Below are positions 8,180 through 18,833 of a stretch of DNA of 48,210 nt, piece by piece. Source of the DNA: Polaromonas sp. (GTDB taxonomy: Bacteria > Pseudomonadota > Gammaproteobacteria > Burkholderiales > Burkholderiaceae_C); assembly GCF_029945925.1 (NCBI RefSeq), contig NZ_JAQSDN010000026.1, positions 1 through 48,210 of the forward strand. The letters are read 5' to 3'. Positions within the stretch are counted from its first letter, which is position 1. Each line of letters starts with the position of its first letter. The notes under the pieces were generated by a model that had not been told where the DNA came from, ran no database searches, and was given only the letters and a program-made list of their open reading frames with translations. Position numbers and translations under genes: made by a program.

Positions 8180-8926
8180 TTAACGGGGCGCAAGCCCCGT
8201 TGTTGTTTTCAGGGCGGCCAGGTCCATCGCAGCAAGCGTGTCGACAAAACCGTCGGCGTCCACACCGCGCACGGGCTGGCCATGGTTGTAGCCGTAAGTC
8301 ACCAGCAAAACCGGGCAACCCGCAGCCCGCGCCGCCTGCGCATCGTTGCTGGAGTCACCGATCATCAAGGTCCGTGCGGGCGCGCTTCCCAATGCTTCGC
8401 AGGTCTTGCGCAGCGGCAGAGGGTCGGGTTTTTTCCGCTCGAACGAATCGCCGCCGAACACCAGGCTGAAGAAACCGTCCAGACCCTTGGCCTTGAGAAG
8501 GGGCACGGCAAACGCGGTCGGCTTGTTGGTCAGGCAGGCCAGCTTCAGGCCCTGGCGCTGCAGCAGCTGCAAACCCTCCACCACGCCCGGGTAGACGCTG
8601 GCATGCTGGCCGTTGATGGCCAGGTAGTGGCGCTGGTAGCTGTTCCAGGCAGCCGGGAACAGCCGCTCCACTGCTTCATTATTGATAGCTGTTGGCGCCC
8701 GTCCATCAGGGGCTGCAGGCGTATTCAGCACATGATGCAGGACGGCACCGATCAAATGCTCCGAGCCCTTGCCTACTCGCGCCCCGACCACGGATCGTTC
8801 GACCGGCGACAGCGACAGATCGGCCAGCATCCGGTTCAGGGCGACCACAAAATCACCGAGGGTGTCGACCAGGGTGCCGTCCAGGTCAACAATCGCAGCA
8901 TCGAACAGGCTGTGCTTCAGGGACAC
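8180..8926 (-). CDS. gph: Phosphoglycolate phosphatase (HAD superfamily)
   Basis: A 248-residue HAD hydrolase that dephosphorylates 2-phosphoglycolate. Motif I DLDGTLVDT is at 14-22 (nucleophile Asp14), motif II TNKP near 133-136, motif III lysine in ERKKPDP and motif IV GDSSNDAQAA. A helical cap lies between motifs I and II. Residues about 69-84 (TPAAPDGRAPTAINNE) in the cap are encoded by an antisense copy of the family A repeat, retained in frame, and make the protein longer than usual. In related genomes gph sits between rpe and trpE; here three signalling or transport genes separate it from rpe. Confidence 0.92.
   Translation of the reverse strand: MSLKHSLFDAAIVDLDGTLVDTLGDFVVALNRMLADLSLSPVERSVVGARVGKGSEHLIGAVLHHVLNTPAAPDGRAPTAINNEAVERLFPAAWNSYQRHYLAINGQHASVYPGVVEGLQLLQRQGLKLACLTNKPTAFAVPLLKAKGLDGFFSLVFGGDSFERKKPDPLPLRKTCEALGSAPARTLMIGDSSNDAQAARAAGCPVLLVTYGYNHGQPVRGVDADGFVDTLAAMDLAALKTTTGLAPR
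8182..8206 (+). terminator. Rho-independent terminator
   Basis: The stem AACGGGGC/GCCCCGTT (8182-8189 with 8194-8201) closes a GCAA tetraloop and is followed by TGTTGTTTT. It terminates the chalcone-isomerase-like gene on the plus strand. It overlaps the 3' end of gph, whose stop codon is at 8180-8182 on the other strand. Confidence 0.85.
8678..8725 (+). repeat. 60-bp dispersed repeat family A, copy 3 (antisense in gph)
   Basis: The plus strand reads GATAGCTGTTGGCGCCCGTC, then CATCAGGGGCTGCAGGC. It matches the core and right arm of the family. The host gene runs on the opposite strand, so this copy is translated from the repeat's reverse strand. Confidence 0.75.
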
Positions 8927-8948
8927 CAGGCTTGTTTCCCTGCAGGCC

Positions 8949-9647
8949 TCAAACCACCGCGCCGAACAATGCGCCTACACCTGCCGTGATCGCCATCGCG
9001 AGCGCGCCCCAGAAGGTCACGCGCCACGCACTGGCCAGCACGCCGGCGCCCCCGGCGCGGGCGGCCACAACACCCAGGAGGGCGAGAAAAACCAGTGAGC
9101 TTGCGCACACCCAGGCGATGAGGCCTTGCGCGGGCGCCCAGGCGGCGACGGCCAGCGGCAACACCGCACCGACCGCAAAACTCCCCGCCGAGGCCAGTGC
9201 AGCCTGCACCGGCCGTGCACTGAACGCCTGCGAAATGCCGAGCTCGTCCCGCGCGTGGGCGCCCAGCGCGTCATGCGCCGTCAACGCAACCGCCACCTGC
9301 TGCGCCAGTTCGGGCGCCAACCCCCGCGCGACATAAATGCCGGTCAACTCGCGCTGTTCAGCGGCGGGGTCCAGCGCCAGCTCGGCACGTTCACGCTCAA
9401 GGTCGGCTTTTTCGGTGTCGGCCTGCGAGTGGACCGAGACATACTCCCCCGCGGCCATCGACATCGCCCCTGCCACCAGCCCGGCCACACCCGCCACGAG
9501 AATGCTCTCCTGGCTTGCATGCGCGGCGGCGACGCCGACCACCAGGCTGGCGGTGGACACAATGCCGTCGTTGGCCCCCAGCACCGCCGCGCGCAGCCAG
9601 CCGATGCGGTCGGTACGGTGACGTTCAATATGGCGTGAGAATTTCAT
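8949..9647 (-). CDS. VIT/CCC1-family iron or manganese transporter
   Basis: A 232-residue integral membrane protein of the VIT1/CCC1 family, which moves Fe2+ or Mn2+ out of the cytoplasm. The first membrane segment contains the family signature LGANDGIVSTASLVVGVAAA. The second carries AGAMSMAAGEYVSV, followed by the acidic, charged metal-binding region SQADTEKADLERERAEL. Three C-terminal hydrophobic segments follow. The ATG at 9647 (MKFSRHIERHRTDR) gives the usual family N-terminus; an in-frame extension upstream adds a poor sequence. It lies 22 bp upstream of gph on the same strand. Confidence 0.9.
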   Translation of the reverse strand: MKFSRHIERHRTDRIGWLRAAVLGANDGIVSTASLVVGVAAAHASQESILVAGVAGLVAGAMSMAAGEYVSVHSQADTEKADLERERAELALDPAAEQRELTGIYVARGLAPELAQQVAVALTAHDALGAHARDELGISQAFSARPVQAALASAGSFAVGAVLPLAVAAWAPAQGLIAWVCASSLVFLALLGVVAARAGGAGVLASAWRVTFWGALAMAITAGVGALFGAVV

Positions 9648-9703
9648 GATCGGGGTGGAAGGTGGATGGCGCAAGGGAAAGCATAGCCGAAGACCACGCC
9701 GGC

Positions 9704-12235
9704 TCACCGCTTGCCATGGGTACGCCGGCTGTCGATGGCTTGCCGCAGACTGCCCAGCAGGCGCCGCTCGTCAATCGGCTTTTCAAGCCAGGCCGTCACC
9801 GCGAGTGTGCTGCCGGCGTACAGCCGGGCTTCCGCGGCCGTTACCGACAGGACCAGAACCGGCAGGTCTGTCGTGCGTTTGTCCTGGCGCAGGGAGCGGA
9901 TCAGTTGCAGCCCGTTTTCATAGGGCAGATGAACATCCACCGTCATGGCCGCATACGACTCCATCTTGAGGTAGTCACGGGCCTGCGCCGCCGTGTGGGC
10001 AATGTCGGCATCGAAGCCGGCCTTGTCCAGCATCATGCCTATCAGCTGGGCCACATCCGGGTCGTCTTCACACACCAGGATGCGCGGCCGGTTGATGCCG
10101 CAAAGACTCATGGGCGCCGTGACCGGGGGCGCCTCGCGCCACTCCGGCAGCTCGAAAAAGAAGGTGGTTCCCACGTCGACTTTGGAGGTGAAGCCGAGGC
10201 TTCCGTCCATCCGTTCAACAATCGCTTTCGAAATGGCCAGGCCGAGGCCGGTCCCGCCCTTCTGGCGTGTGTCAGACGAGTCGGCCTGCGAGAACTTCTG
10301 GAAAATGCGCTCGCGGAATTCTTCGGGGATACCCGGTCCGTTGTCACTGACCTCGACACGCACACGGCCCGCGTGCCGGCCCAGCAGCACCAGCACCGTG
10401 CCTTGCGCGGGAGAAAACTTGATGGCATTGGACAGCAGGTTGGTCATCACCTGGAGCAGGCGGTCGCTGTCCACCAGGGCCTTCAGGGGCTGCCTGGGCG
10501 CATGCAGGGCCAGCTTGACCTGGTGCTGCGCGGCAAAACCTTCGTTGTCCGCCAGTGTCTGCTGCAGCAGGGGCAGCAATTCCTGCGGCTGCAGCTCGAA
10601 CTGCATCTTGCCGGACTCGATTTTTTCACTGTCGAGGATGTCGTTGATCAGGCGGATCAGCCGCTCACAGTTGTTTTTGGCGATTTCCACGAGGCTTCTG
10701 GCCCGCTCCGGCAGCGCACCGGCCACCCCCCCCGAGACCAGCCCCAGCGAGCCGCGTATCGAGGTCAGGGGCGTGCGCAGTTCATGGCTGACCGTGGAGA
10801 CAAATTCGCTCTTCATGCGGTCGATGCGTTTGAGCTCGGTGACGTCGGTGCCCAGCGAGAAAAACCCGATGACCTTGTCCTCCTCACCGTCTTCGCCGTC
10901 TTCACTGTAGCGAGGAAGATAACTCATCACGTATTCGCGCCGCTCGCCGCTGGCGGTGACCTGCTCCCGTTCGTAACGCACCGCATAACCGGACAGCGCT
11001 TCCTGCACATGGCCGCTTATCCGGCTGTAAAACTCGGGGCCCGCGATTTCAAGCAGTGTTTTGCCGTGGATTTTTTCCCGCGGCAAGCCAAACACCTCTT
11101 CATAGGCTTTGTTGTGAAACTGGAAACGCTGCTCGCTGTCCACATAGGCCATCAGGGCCGGGACATTGTCAGTCAGCTGGTGCAACTGGGCTTCGCTGTC
11201 GCGCAACGCATCAGCGATGCGTTTGCGCTCGGAAATATCGCGGATGATGGCCGTGAAAAGCCGCCGCCCGCCCACATTGACGTCGCCGAAAGACACATTG
11301 ACCGGAAACTCGCTGCCATCGCGGCGCACGCCCATGACCTCGGTATCGGACTCCTTGAAGCCTGCTGGCCGGTCGGCCAGGGTGGCGAAAAAAGCGGAAA
11401 AACCCGGTTTCCAGCGCGCCGGTAAGAGCATGGCCACAGGTTGCCCCAGCAAGTCCTTGAGCCGGTAGCCGAAGAGGTGCCGGGCCGCACTGTTGGCGTT
11501 GACAACCAGGCCCTCCGACGTCGCAGTGATGACGCCATCGGCCATGCTCTCGGTGATGGCGCGGCTCATGGCTTCGCTGTCGGCAAGCTCCGCCTGGATG
11601 CGTCGGCTGTTGGCCTGAGCGCGGATCACGGCGCGGATGGTCCAGCCGAGCAGCCCGAGTGAGAGCAGGCCGCTCAGCAGGATCAGCATCCGGACCGTCT
11701 GCGCTGTCCGCCGGGCGTTTTGCTCGGAACGCTCCAGGGTCAGCACCTGTGCGCTCTTGATCCGGCCGGCGAGCTCCTCGATCTCGTCGTGAAGCCGGCG
11801 ATTGAGGTCGCTGCCGTCCAGCACGGTCGCCGCTTCCAGCCCCGCCTGCTGCCGGGCGCTGACCGCCCTTTCCATGAGATCCAGGCGCCGGACGATCAGC
11901 CCCTGCAGGGTACGCAGGTCTTCCAGGCGCTCGCCTGCCATCGGCAGGCCACTGGCGCCCAGCAGCACCTCCTGCAAACCCGCCCCGGCCTGCCGGTACG
12001 CCGCCAGGTCCTGGTCGATGTTGGTCAGGAGATAACGCCGCTGCAGGGACTCCGCGGTCTTGAACTGCGAGACGAGCCGCTCCAGCAGGACCACCGTCGC
12101 CTGGATTTTTTCCTCGCTTTTCTCGTCCTCAAGCAGCGAATTGATGGTGAGGTAGGACGTGACCGTGCTCAGCGCCATCAGGAGCAGGCCCAAGCCCAGG
12201 GCAATGGTGATGTTGGTGCGAAAGGGCAGCTTCAT
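9704..12235 (-). CDS. Hybrid sensor histidine kinase (CHASE3-PAS-PAS-HK-REC)
   Basis: An 843-residue membrane-bound kinase. Transmembrane segment 1 is at about 10-30 and segment 2 at 183-203, enclosing a helical periplasmic CHASE3-like region. Two PAS domains follow (about 220-340 and 345-470), the first with VRRDGSEFPVNVSFG. The phospho-acceptor His484 is in FVSTVSHELRTPLTSIRG. The ATP-binding domain has an N box near NLLSNAIKF (599-607) and G boxes DNGPGIP (631-637) and GGTGLGLAIS (660-669). The C-terminal receiver (717-835) has the acidic cluster CEDD, Asp767 in VDVHLP and Lys819. An internal acidic stretch EDGEDGEEDK lies in the second PAS domain. It is co-directional with the receiver-cyclase-Hpt gene upstream, so a phosphorelay between them is likely. 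Confidence 0.94.
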   Translation of the reverse strand: MKLPFRTNITIALGLGLLLMALSTVTSYLTINSLLEDEKSEEKIQATVVLLERLVSQFKTAESLQRRYLLTNIDQDLAAYRQAGAGLQEVLLGASGLPMAGERLEDLRTLQGLIVRRLDLMERAVSARQQAGLEAATVLDGSDLNRRLHDEIEELAGRIKSAQVLTLERSEQNARRTAQTVRMLILLSGLLSLGLLGWTIRAVIRAQANSRRIQAELADSEAMSRAITESMADGVITATSEGLVVNANSAARHLFGYRLKDLLGQPVAMLLPARWKPGFSAFFATLADRPAGFKESDTEVMGVRRDGSEFPVNVSFGDVNVGGRRLFTAIIRDISERKRIADALRDSEAQLHQLTDNVPALMAYVDSEQRFQFHNKAYEEVFGLPREKIHGKTLLEIAGPEFYSRISGHVQEALSGYAVRYEREQVTASGERREYVMSYLPRYSEDGEDGEEDKVIGFFSLGTDVTELKRIDRMKSEFVSTVSHELRTPLTSIRGSLGLVSGGVAGALPERARSLVEIAKNNCERLIRLINDILDSEKIESGKMQFELQPQELLPLLQQTLADNEGFAAQHQVKLALHAPRQPLKALVDSDRLLQVMTNLLSNAIKFSPAQGTVLVLLGRHAGRVRVEVSDNGPGIPEEFRERIFQKFSQADSSDTRQKGGTGLGLAISKAIVERMDGSLGFTSKVDVGTTFFFELPEWREAPPVTAPMSLCGINRPRILVCEDDPDVAQLIGMMLDKAGFDADIAHTAAQARDYLKMESYAAMTVDVHLPYENGLQLIRSLRQDKRTTDLPVLVLSVTAAEARLYAGSTLAVTAWLEKPIDERRLLGSLRQAIDSRRTHGKR

Positions 12236-12366
12236 GGCGGGGCCTCATGCGGGGGCTTGGTACGGGAATCCGTGCCGGGTGGCTTTTCCCGATCCGCCTG
12301 TACGGACCATACACCAGCCGACCCTGCACGCATGCCGGCCGCCGTCCGCTGGCCGCAGCCTTGCGG

Positions 12367-14019
<1,653 letters not shown>

Positions 14020-14083
14020 GGTCCGGCCCTTCCAATCCAGCCAGGGCACGGCCCCTGGTTCACCCGCAGGCTGCGCTATCGGC

Positions 14084-14779
14084 CTATGCCGCCAGCGCTG
14101 CCCGCATTCCCGCGATTACCGCCCGGTAGTCCGGCTGGCCGAAAATCGCACTGCCTGCCACAAAGGTATCGGCGCCAGCCGCAGCCACCTGCGCAATGTT
14201 GTCCAGCTTGATGCCGCCGTCGACCTCCAGACGGATGTCCTTGCCCGAGGCATCAATGCGTTTCCTCGCCTGCTCGATCTTGCGCAGGGCCGAGTCAATG
14301 AAGCTCTGGCCGCCAAAACCGGGGTTGACACTCATGATCAGGATCAGGTCGATGTCGTCGATGACCCAGTCCAGCACGTCCAGCGGCGCGGCCGGGTTGA
14401 ACACCAGCCCGGCCTTGCAGCCTTTGGACTTGATGGCCTGCACGCTGCGGTGCACGTGGCCGGACGCGTCGGGGTGGAAGCTGATCAGGTCGGCGCCGGC
14501 ATCGGCAAAGGCCGCAGCCAGGCTGTCCACCGGCTGCACCATCAGGTGCACGTCGATCGGCACGGCGGTGCCGTCGGTCTTTTTGGCGTGCGGCTTGAGG
14601 GCGCTGCAGATCATGGGCCCGAAGGTCAGGTTGGGCACGTAATGGTTGTCCATCACGTCAAAGTGGATCCAGTCGGCGCCGGCCTCGATGACCGACCGGA
14701 GCTCCTCACCCAGGCGCGCGAAATCGGCGGATAAAATCGAAGGGGCAATCCGGTACACCGGCGGCTTGTTCTGGCTCAT
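14084..14779 (-). CDS. rpe: Ribulose-phosphate 3-epimerase
   Basis: A 231-residue TIM-barrel enzyme that interconverts ribulose-5-phosphate and xylulose-5-phosphate in the pentose phosphate and Calvin pathways. Signatures in order: [49 protein letters not shown] and LEVDGGI. The metal and catalytic residues (His, Asp, His, Asp) are present. The ATG at 14779 ([14 protein letters not shown]) fits the family length; an upstream in-frame start adds an unrelated leader. It lies divergent from apaG. Confidence 0.96.
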   Translation of the reverse strand: MSQNKPPVYRIAPSILSADFARLGEELRSVIEAGADWIHFDVMDNHYVPNLTFGPMICSALKPHAKKTDGTAVPIDVHLMVQPVDSLAAAFADAGADLISFHPDASGHVHRSVQAIKSKGCKAGLVFNPAAPLDVLDWVIDDIDLILIMSVNPGFGGQSFIDSALRKIEQARKRIDASGKDIRLEVDGGIKLDNIAQVAAAGADTFVAGSAIFGQPDYRAVIAGMRAALAA

Positions 14780-14876
14780 GACAGGATTGTCGCAGCAAGC
14801 GCGCGTCCTGCCCATTCCCCCTGGTTTTCCCTGCTCGCCACAGGACGGTTAACATGGGCGCTCTCTCGAGAGCCCC

Positions 14877-15284
14877 ATGCCGAAATACGAATTTTCCTGC
14901 GACGTCCAGCCGCACTACCTTCCCGACCAATCTGCACCCGAAGACGAGGTGTATGGCTTTGCCTACACCGTCACGATCACCAACACCGGCGAAGTCGCGG
15001 CGCAGCTGATCTCGCGCCACTGGATCATCAGCGACGCGCGTGGCCACACCGAGGAGGTCAAGGGTCTGGGCGTGGTGGGTCATCAGCCGCTGCTCAAGCC
15101 GGGCGAGTCCTTCCAGTACAGCAGCGGTTCGCGCCTGCGCACACCGACCGGCACCATGCATGGCAGCTACTTTTGTGTCGCCGAGGATGGTGAACGTTTC
15201 GAGGCGGCCATTCCGATGTTTGTGCTCGAGGCGGGCGATGCCGGCGGCCCCGGCCAGGCCGGCGGCGGCCGTGTCCTCCACTAG
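14877..15284 (+). CDS. apaG: ApaG protein (Co2+/Mg2+ efflux-associated, DUF525)
   Basis: A 135-residue protein of the ApaG family, a small fibronectin-III-like beta-sandwich with proposed nucleotide or pyrophosphate binding. Family landmarks are YGFAYTVTITNTG, AQLISRHWIISDARG, EVKGLGVVGHQPLLKPGESFQYSSGS and GTMHGSYF. The role is poorly known; mutants in enteric bacteria affect cobalt resistance. It is 97 bp from rpe (divergent) and 3 bp before the Gcr gene, so it is probably cotranscribed with the latter. Confidence 0.93.
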   Translation: MPKYEFSCDVQPHYLPDQSAPEDEVYGFAYTVTITNTGEVAAQLISRHWIISDARGHTEEVKGLGVVGHQPLLKPGESFQYSSGSRLRTPTGTMHGSYFCVAEDGERFEAAIPMFVLEAGDAGGPGQAGGGRVLH

Positions 15285-15287
15285 GTC

Positions 15288-17282
15288 ATGCGGACCCTGA
15301 GCGAGCTGCTGGACCAGCTGGATCCACGGGCCGAACTGGCCGTGCGGCACCTCTGGCTCAGCGACCTGCTGGACTGGATACGCGGGGACGCCGGCAATGC
15401 GCAGGCGGCGCTGTCGCGGGTGCGGCTGTTCCTCGACGCGGCGCATGCCCGGCCAGGTTTTCCGGAGCGGCTGCGTCTATGGTGGCTCACCCTGGTCGAA
15501 ACGGTGGATGCCACGCCCCTGTTTGCCGATTTCGGTTTTGCGCCGCGTGCCGCTTTTCTCAGCGAACTGGGCGAACGGCTGCGCTACAAGCTGCTGCCGG
15601 GCACACCCGAGACCACCCATGCCACCGAACTGTTCATGCTGCTGTTCCCGGTGCCGTTTGACGCGCAGTGGCTCAAGCTGCTCGACGAGGACACGCTGGG
15701 CCGCCTGGGCGCCCTGCTGGGCCCGCCCATCGCCGCACCGGCCGGCGGCGAAGCCGTCGCACAGGGCGCCAGCACCCTGCGACAGGACTGGCAGGCCACG
15801 CTGCTGGAGTCCCTGACCTACTGCACCAGCCAGGTCTGCGCCACCGGCTTCTCGCCGGAACTGCGCCTGCGCATGAGCCCCCAGAGCCTGCTGGCCCGGC
15901 CCTTTCACGGCCTGCAAGCCGATCTTGAAGCGCTACGCGCCGCGCTGCTGCTTCACGGGCCCGACAGCGGCGCGCTGCACCTGACGCTGGACCAGTTCAA
16001 GAGCCGGCTGGAGGCTTGCCGCAGCGCAGCCTCGTCGGTGTATGCCCATCTCGACGAACACGGCATCTCGGTCGGCCTGGTGTTTCGCCTGCGCCAGCTG
16101 CGCGAGCGCATCCTGCGTATTCGCGAGCTCCTCGACTGCCTGCTCTCGGACAAACCCGCCACCAGCGCCATGCAGCTGCTGGCCCGGCTGGTGCTGCTGG
16201 CCGAAGAACGGCGCAGCATACGCGCGCTGGTGGCCAGCAACTCCACCCTGCTGGCCGCCAAGGTGGCCGAGCGCGGCGCCGAGACCGGTGAGCACTACAT
16301 CACGCGCGACCGGGCGGCCTACACCAGCATGCTGGGCACGGCGGCCGGCGGCGGCGCCGTGACGGCCATCACGACGCTGCTCAAGTTCATGGTGGTGGGG
16401 CTGGCGCTGTCGGCCTTCTGGAGCGGCTTTCTGGCCAGCATCGTGTATGCCGCCAGCTTTGTGCTGATCCAGTTGCTGCACTTCACGCTGGCCACCAAGC
16501 AGCCGGCCATGACGGCACCGGCCATGGCTGCCAAGCTCAAGGACCTGCGCACCGGCGAAGCGGTCAGCGAGTTTGTCGACGAGGTCACCCACCTGGTGCG
16601 CTCCCAGGTGGCGGCAGTGCTCGGCAACGTGCTTGTGGTCGTGCCGGTGGTGCTGCTGATCAGCATCGCCATGCAGTATGGGCTGGGGCGGCCGATGATC
16701 GACGCGAAAGAAGCCGGGCATGTGCTGCATACCCTGAGCCTGCTCGGCCCCACGCTGCTGTGGGCCGCCTTCACCGGTGTGGTGCTGTTTGTCGCCAGCA
16801 TCATAGGCGGCTGGGTGGAAAACTGGTTTGTGCTCTACCGCCTGGCATCCGCCATGCGCTACAACCCGCGCATCACGCGGGCACTGGGCGTTGCACGGGC
16901 GCGGCGCTGGGCCCATTTCATGCGCGACAACATTTCGGGCTTCACGTCCAACATCGCCCTGGGTTTCATGCTGGGGCTGATTCCGCCCATGACCGGCTTT
17001 TTCGGGCTGGAGCTCGAAGTGCGCCACGTCACACTATCCTCCGGCCAGCTGGCCGCAGCCGCTGCCGCCCTCGGCTGGGACGCGCTGCGGCAACCGGCCC
17101 TGTGGTGGTGTGTGGCATCCATCCCGCTGATCGGTGCACTCAACCTGGGGGTGAGCTTTTACTTCGCCTTCCGGCTGGCGCTGCGCGCCCACAGTGTCAG
17201 CGGTGTGGACCGCCGCCGCATCCGTTCCGCGATCTGGGCCCGCTGGCGCAGCAAGCCCGCCAGCTTTTTTCTGCCTGATTGA
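15288..17282 (+). CDS. Gcr-type membrane protein (annotated elsewhere as site-specific recombinase)
   Basis: A 664-residue protein of the family named site-specific recombinase Gcr (SpecificRecomb). The N-terminal half is soluble and helical. The C-terminal half has at least five hydrophobic segments, for example near 353-395, 438-460, 486-506, 545-570 and 605-635. I see no serine- or tyrosine-recombinase catalytic motif, so the family name looks doubtful and an integral membrane role is more likely. It starts 3 bp after apaG and a stop followed by a T-rich stretch ends it. The apaG-Gcr pairing is one I recall from other Burkholderiales. Confidence 0.8.
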   Translation: MRTLSELLDQLDPRAELAVRHLWLSDLLDWIRGDAGNAQAALSRVRLFLDAAHARPGFPERLRLWWLTLVETVDATPLFADFGFAPRAAFLSELGERLRYKLLPGTPETTHATELFMLLFPVPFDAQWLKLLDEDTLGRLGALLGPPIAAPAGGEAVAQGASTLRQDWQATLLESLTYCTSQVCATGFSPELRLRMSPQSLLARPFHGLQADLEALRAALLLHGPDSGALHLTLDQFKSRLEACRSAASSVYAHLDEHGISVGLVFRLRQLRERILRIRELLDCLLSDKPATSAMQLLARLVLLAEERRSIRALVASNSTLLAAKVAERGAETGEHYITRDRAAYTSMLGTAAGGGAVTAITTLLKFMVVGLALSAFWSGFLASIVYAASFVLIQLLHFTLATKQPAMTAPAMAAKLKDLRTGEAVSEFVDEVTHLVRSQVAAVLGNVLVVVPVVLLISIAMQYGLGRPMIDAKEAGHVLHTLSLLGPTLLWAAFTGVVLFVASIIGGWVENWFVLYRLASAMRYNPRITRALGVARARRWAHFMRDNISGFTSNIALGFMLGLIPPMTGFFGLELEVRHVTLSSGQLAAAAAALGWDALRQPALWWCVASIPLIGALNLGVSFYFAFRLALRAHSVSGVDRRRIRSAIWARWRSKPASFFLPD

Positions 17283-17576
17283 TTTTTTCGCCCAGGAAAT
17301 TGGCACGGGAACTGTCAACACCCTGACAACAGGCACGCCAGCAGCGAAGCAAGTCCGCATGTCAGTGATTGTCCTACGTGCAAAGCGTGTGAAACGTTGT
17401 AAATTAGGGCTCCTTTTTCCATGGGCGCCTGCCCGGCCTGCAACCACCGGCCGCAACAATGAACCGCAGCAGGCCCCGGGGCCTGTCGCCGCATCGGCGG
17501 CATGCCCCCATCGAGCACCCGCGTACCTTGGCGCGGCGCTGCATGAATTTCAATCAATCAGCGGAGACACTCATCC
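17283..17576. other. Intergenic region upstream of the antiporter gene
   Basis: About 294 bp without a convincing gene. It contains a perfect 16-bp palindrome CAGGCCCCGGGGCCTG (17470-17485), followed at once by a CGCCG-CAT-CGGCG hairpin. No T-run follows, so a terminator is not supported. A promoter for the downstream operon should lie here, but no convincing -35/-10 pair stood out. Confidence 0.4.
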
Positions 17577-18833
17577 ATGAATGAAGTCATGGCCATCTGG
17601 GCCGAATGGATCAAACCCTCGGCAGGTCTGCCCACAGTTCAGTGGTCCATCCTGCTGGCGCTGGCCGCGCTGACCGGGCACCTGGTGCAGCGTTATGCCG
17701 GTGTCCCCAAGGTGGTGGGTTATTCGGCGGTCGGCGCCTTTGCCGGTCTGGCCGGATTCACCGGCGCGGCCTGGCCGCTGCAGGGAACGGGCCTGTTTCT
17801 GCTGGAACTCGGCGTGGCCGTCGTGCTGTTTGAAGCGGGCGGCCGCATTCCGCTGCGCTGGTTCCGCCACAACCCCATGGTGCTGGTGCAAAGCCTGGCC
17901 GAATCGACGCTGACCTTTGTCGCCGTCTACTGGGCGCTGACCTTTTTCGGCATGCGTGAGGTTGTCGCCGAGCCCCTGGCCCTGCTGGCCATGGCGGCTT
18001 CGCCGGCGGTGCTGTCGCGCGTGATCATCGACACCCGCGCCTCCGGTCCCGTGACCGAGCGGGCCATGGTGCTGTCGACCCTGAGCACGCTGTATGCGCT
18101 GACGCTTTGCAGCGCCCGCGCCGGCATGATGGGCCGCGGCGAGCAAAGCCTCACCGACACCTTCTACCCGGTGGCTGTGGTGCTGGGCCTGTCGGTGGTG
18201 GTCGGTGCCGGCCTGGCGCTGGCGCTGCGGTCGGCCCTGCGCGTGATGAGCCCGACCAGCGAGAACACCGCCATCTTGCTGCTCGCCCTGATCGCCGCGG
18301 GCGCCGCACTGGCCGCCCACTTTGGCGGCTCGGCGCCGCTGGCCGCGCTGCTGGGCGGCATGATGCTCAAGCAGCTCAACCCCCGACCCTGGTCCTGGCC
18401 GCGGCAGATGGGCACCGCCTCGGCGATGCTGACCATGCTGATGTTCGTGCTGGTCTCCGTGGTGGCCGCGCAGGCCGACTGGAGCGGCCAGGTGGCCGGA
18501 CTGGTGGCGGCCCTGGTCGTGGCACGGGCCCTGGCCAAGATCACCGGCGTCGCGCTCGGCAATGTGGGCAGCGGCGCCAGCTGGAAACAGGCCCTGTGGG
18601 TCGGCTGCGCGATGTCGCCGATGTCCTCGGTGGCGCTGCTCATCGTGTCCCAGTTTGTTGCTTCGTCGGCGTCGCTGGGCCCCCGCATTGCCAGCATTGC
18701 GCTGCCGGCCATCCTGCTGATGGAAGTGCTGGGCGCGATGCTCGCCACCTTCGCCATCTACCGCGCCGGTGAAAGCTCCAGACCCTGGACGCACAAGCCC
18801 TGGGCCAACTCAACCGGAGAGCTCCGTGAGTAA
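17577..18833 (+). CDS. CPA2-type cation:proton antiporter (membrane domain only)
   Basis: A 418-residue, strongly hydrophobic protein with 11-13 predicted membrane segments, resembling the Na+/H+ exchanger domain of the KefB/CPA2 group. [23 protein letters not shown] near 40-65 resembles the usual P-x-x-x-GY segment, and [18 protein letters not shown] near 80-97 the segment usually read FxxGLE. There is no C-terminal RCK/TrkA-N nucleotide-binding domain. The start is preceded by GCGGAGA. Its last eight bases overlap the GTG start of the YbdK-like ligase, so the two are translationally coupled. Confidence 0.82.
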   Translation: MNEVMAIWAEWIKPSAGLPTVQWSILLALAALTGHLVQRYAGVPKVVGYSAVGAFAGLAGFTGAAWPLQGTGLFLLELGVAVVLFEAGGRIPLRWFRHNPMVLVQSLAESTLTFVAVYWALTFFGMREVVAEPLALLAMAASPAVLSRVIIDTRASGPVTERAMVLSTLSTLYALTLCSARAGMMGRGEQSLTDTFYPVAVVLGLSVVVGAGLALALRSALRVMSPTSENTAILLLALIAAGAALAAHFGGSAPLAALLGGMMLKQLNPRPWSWPRQMGTASAMLTMLMFVLVSVVAAQADWSGQVAGLVAALVVARALAKITGVALGNVGSGASWKQALWVGCAMSPMSSVALLIVSQFVASSASLGPRIASIALPAILLMEVLGAMLATFAIYRAGESSRPWTHKPWANSTGELRE

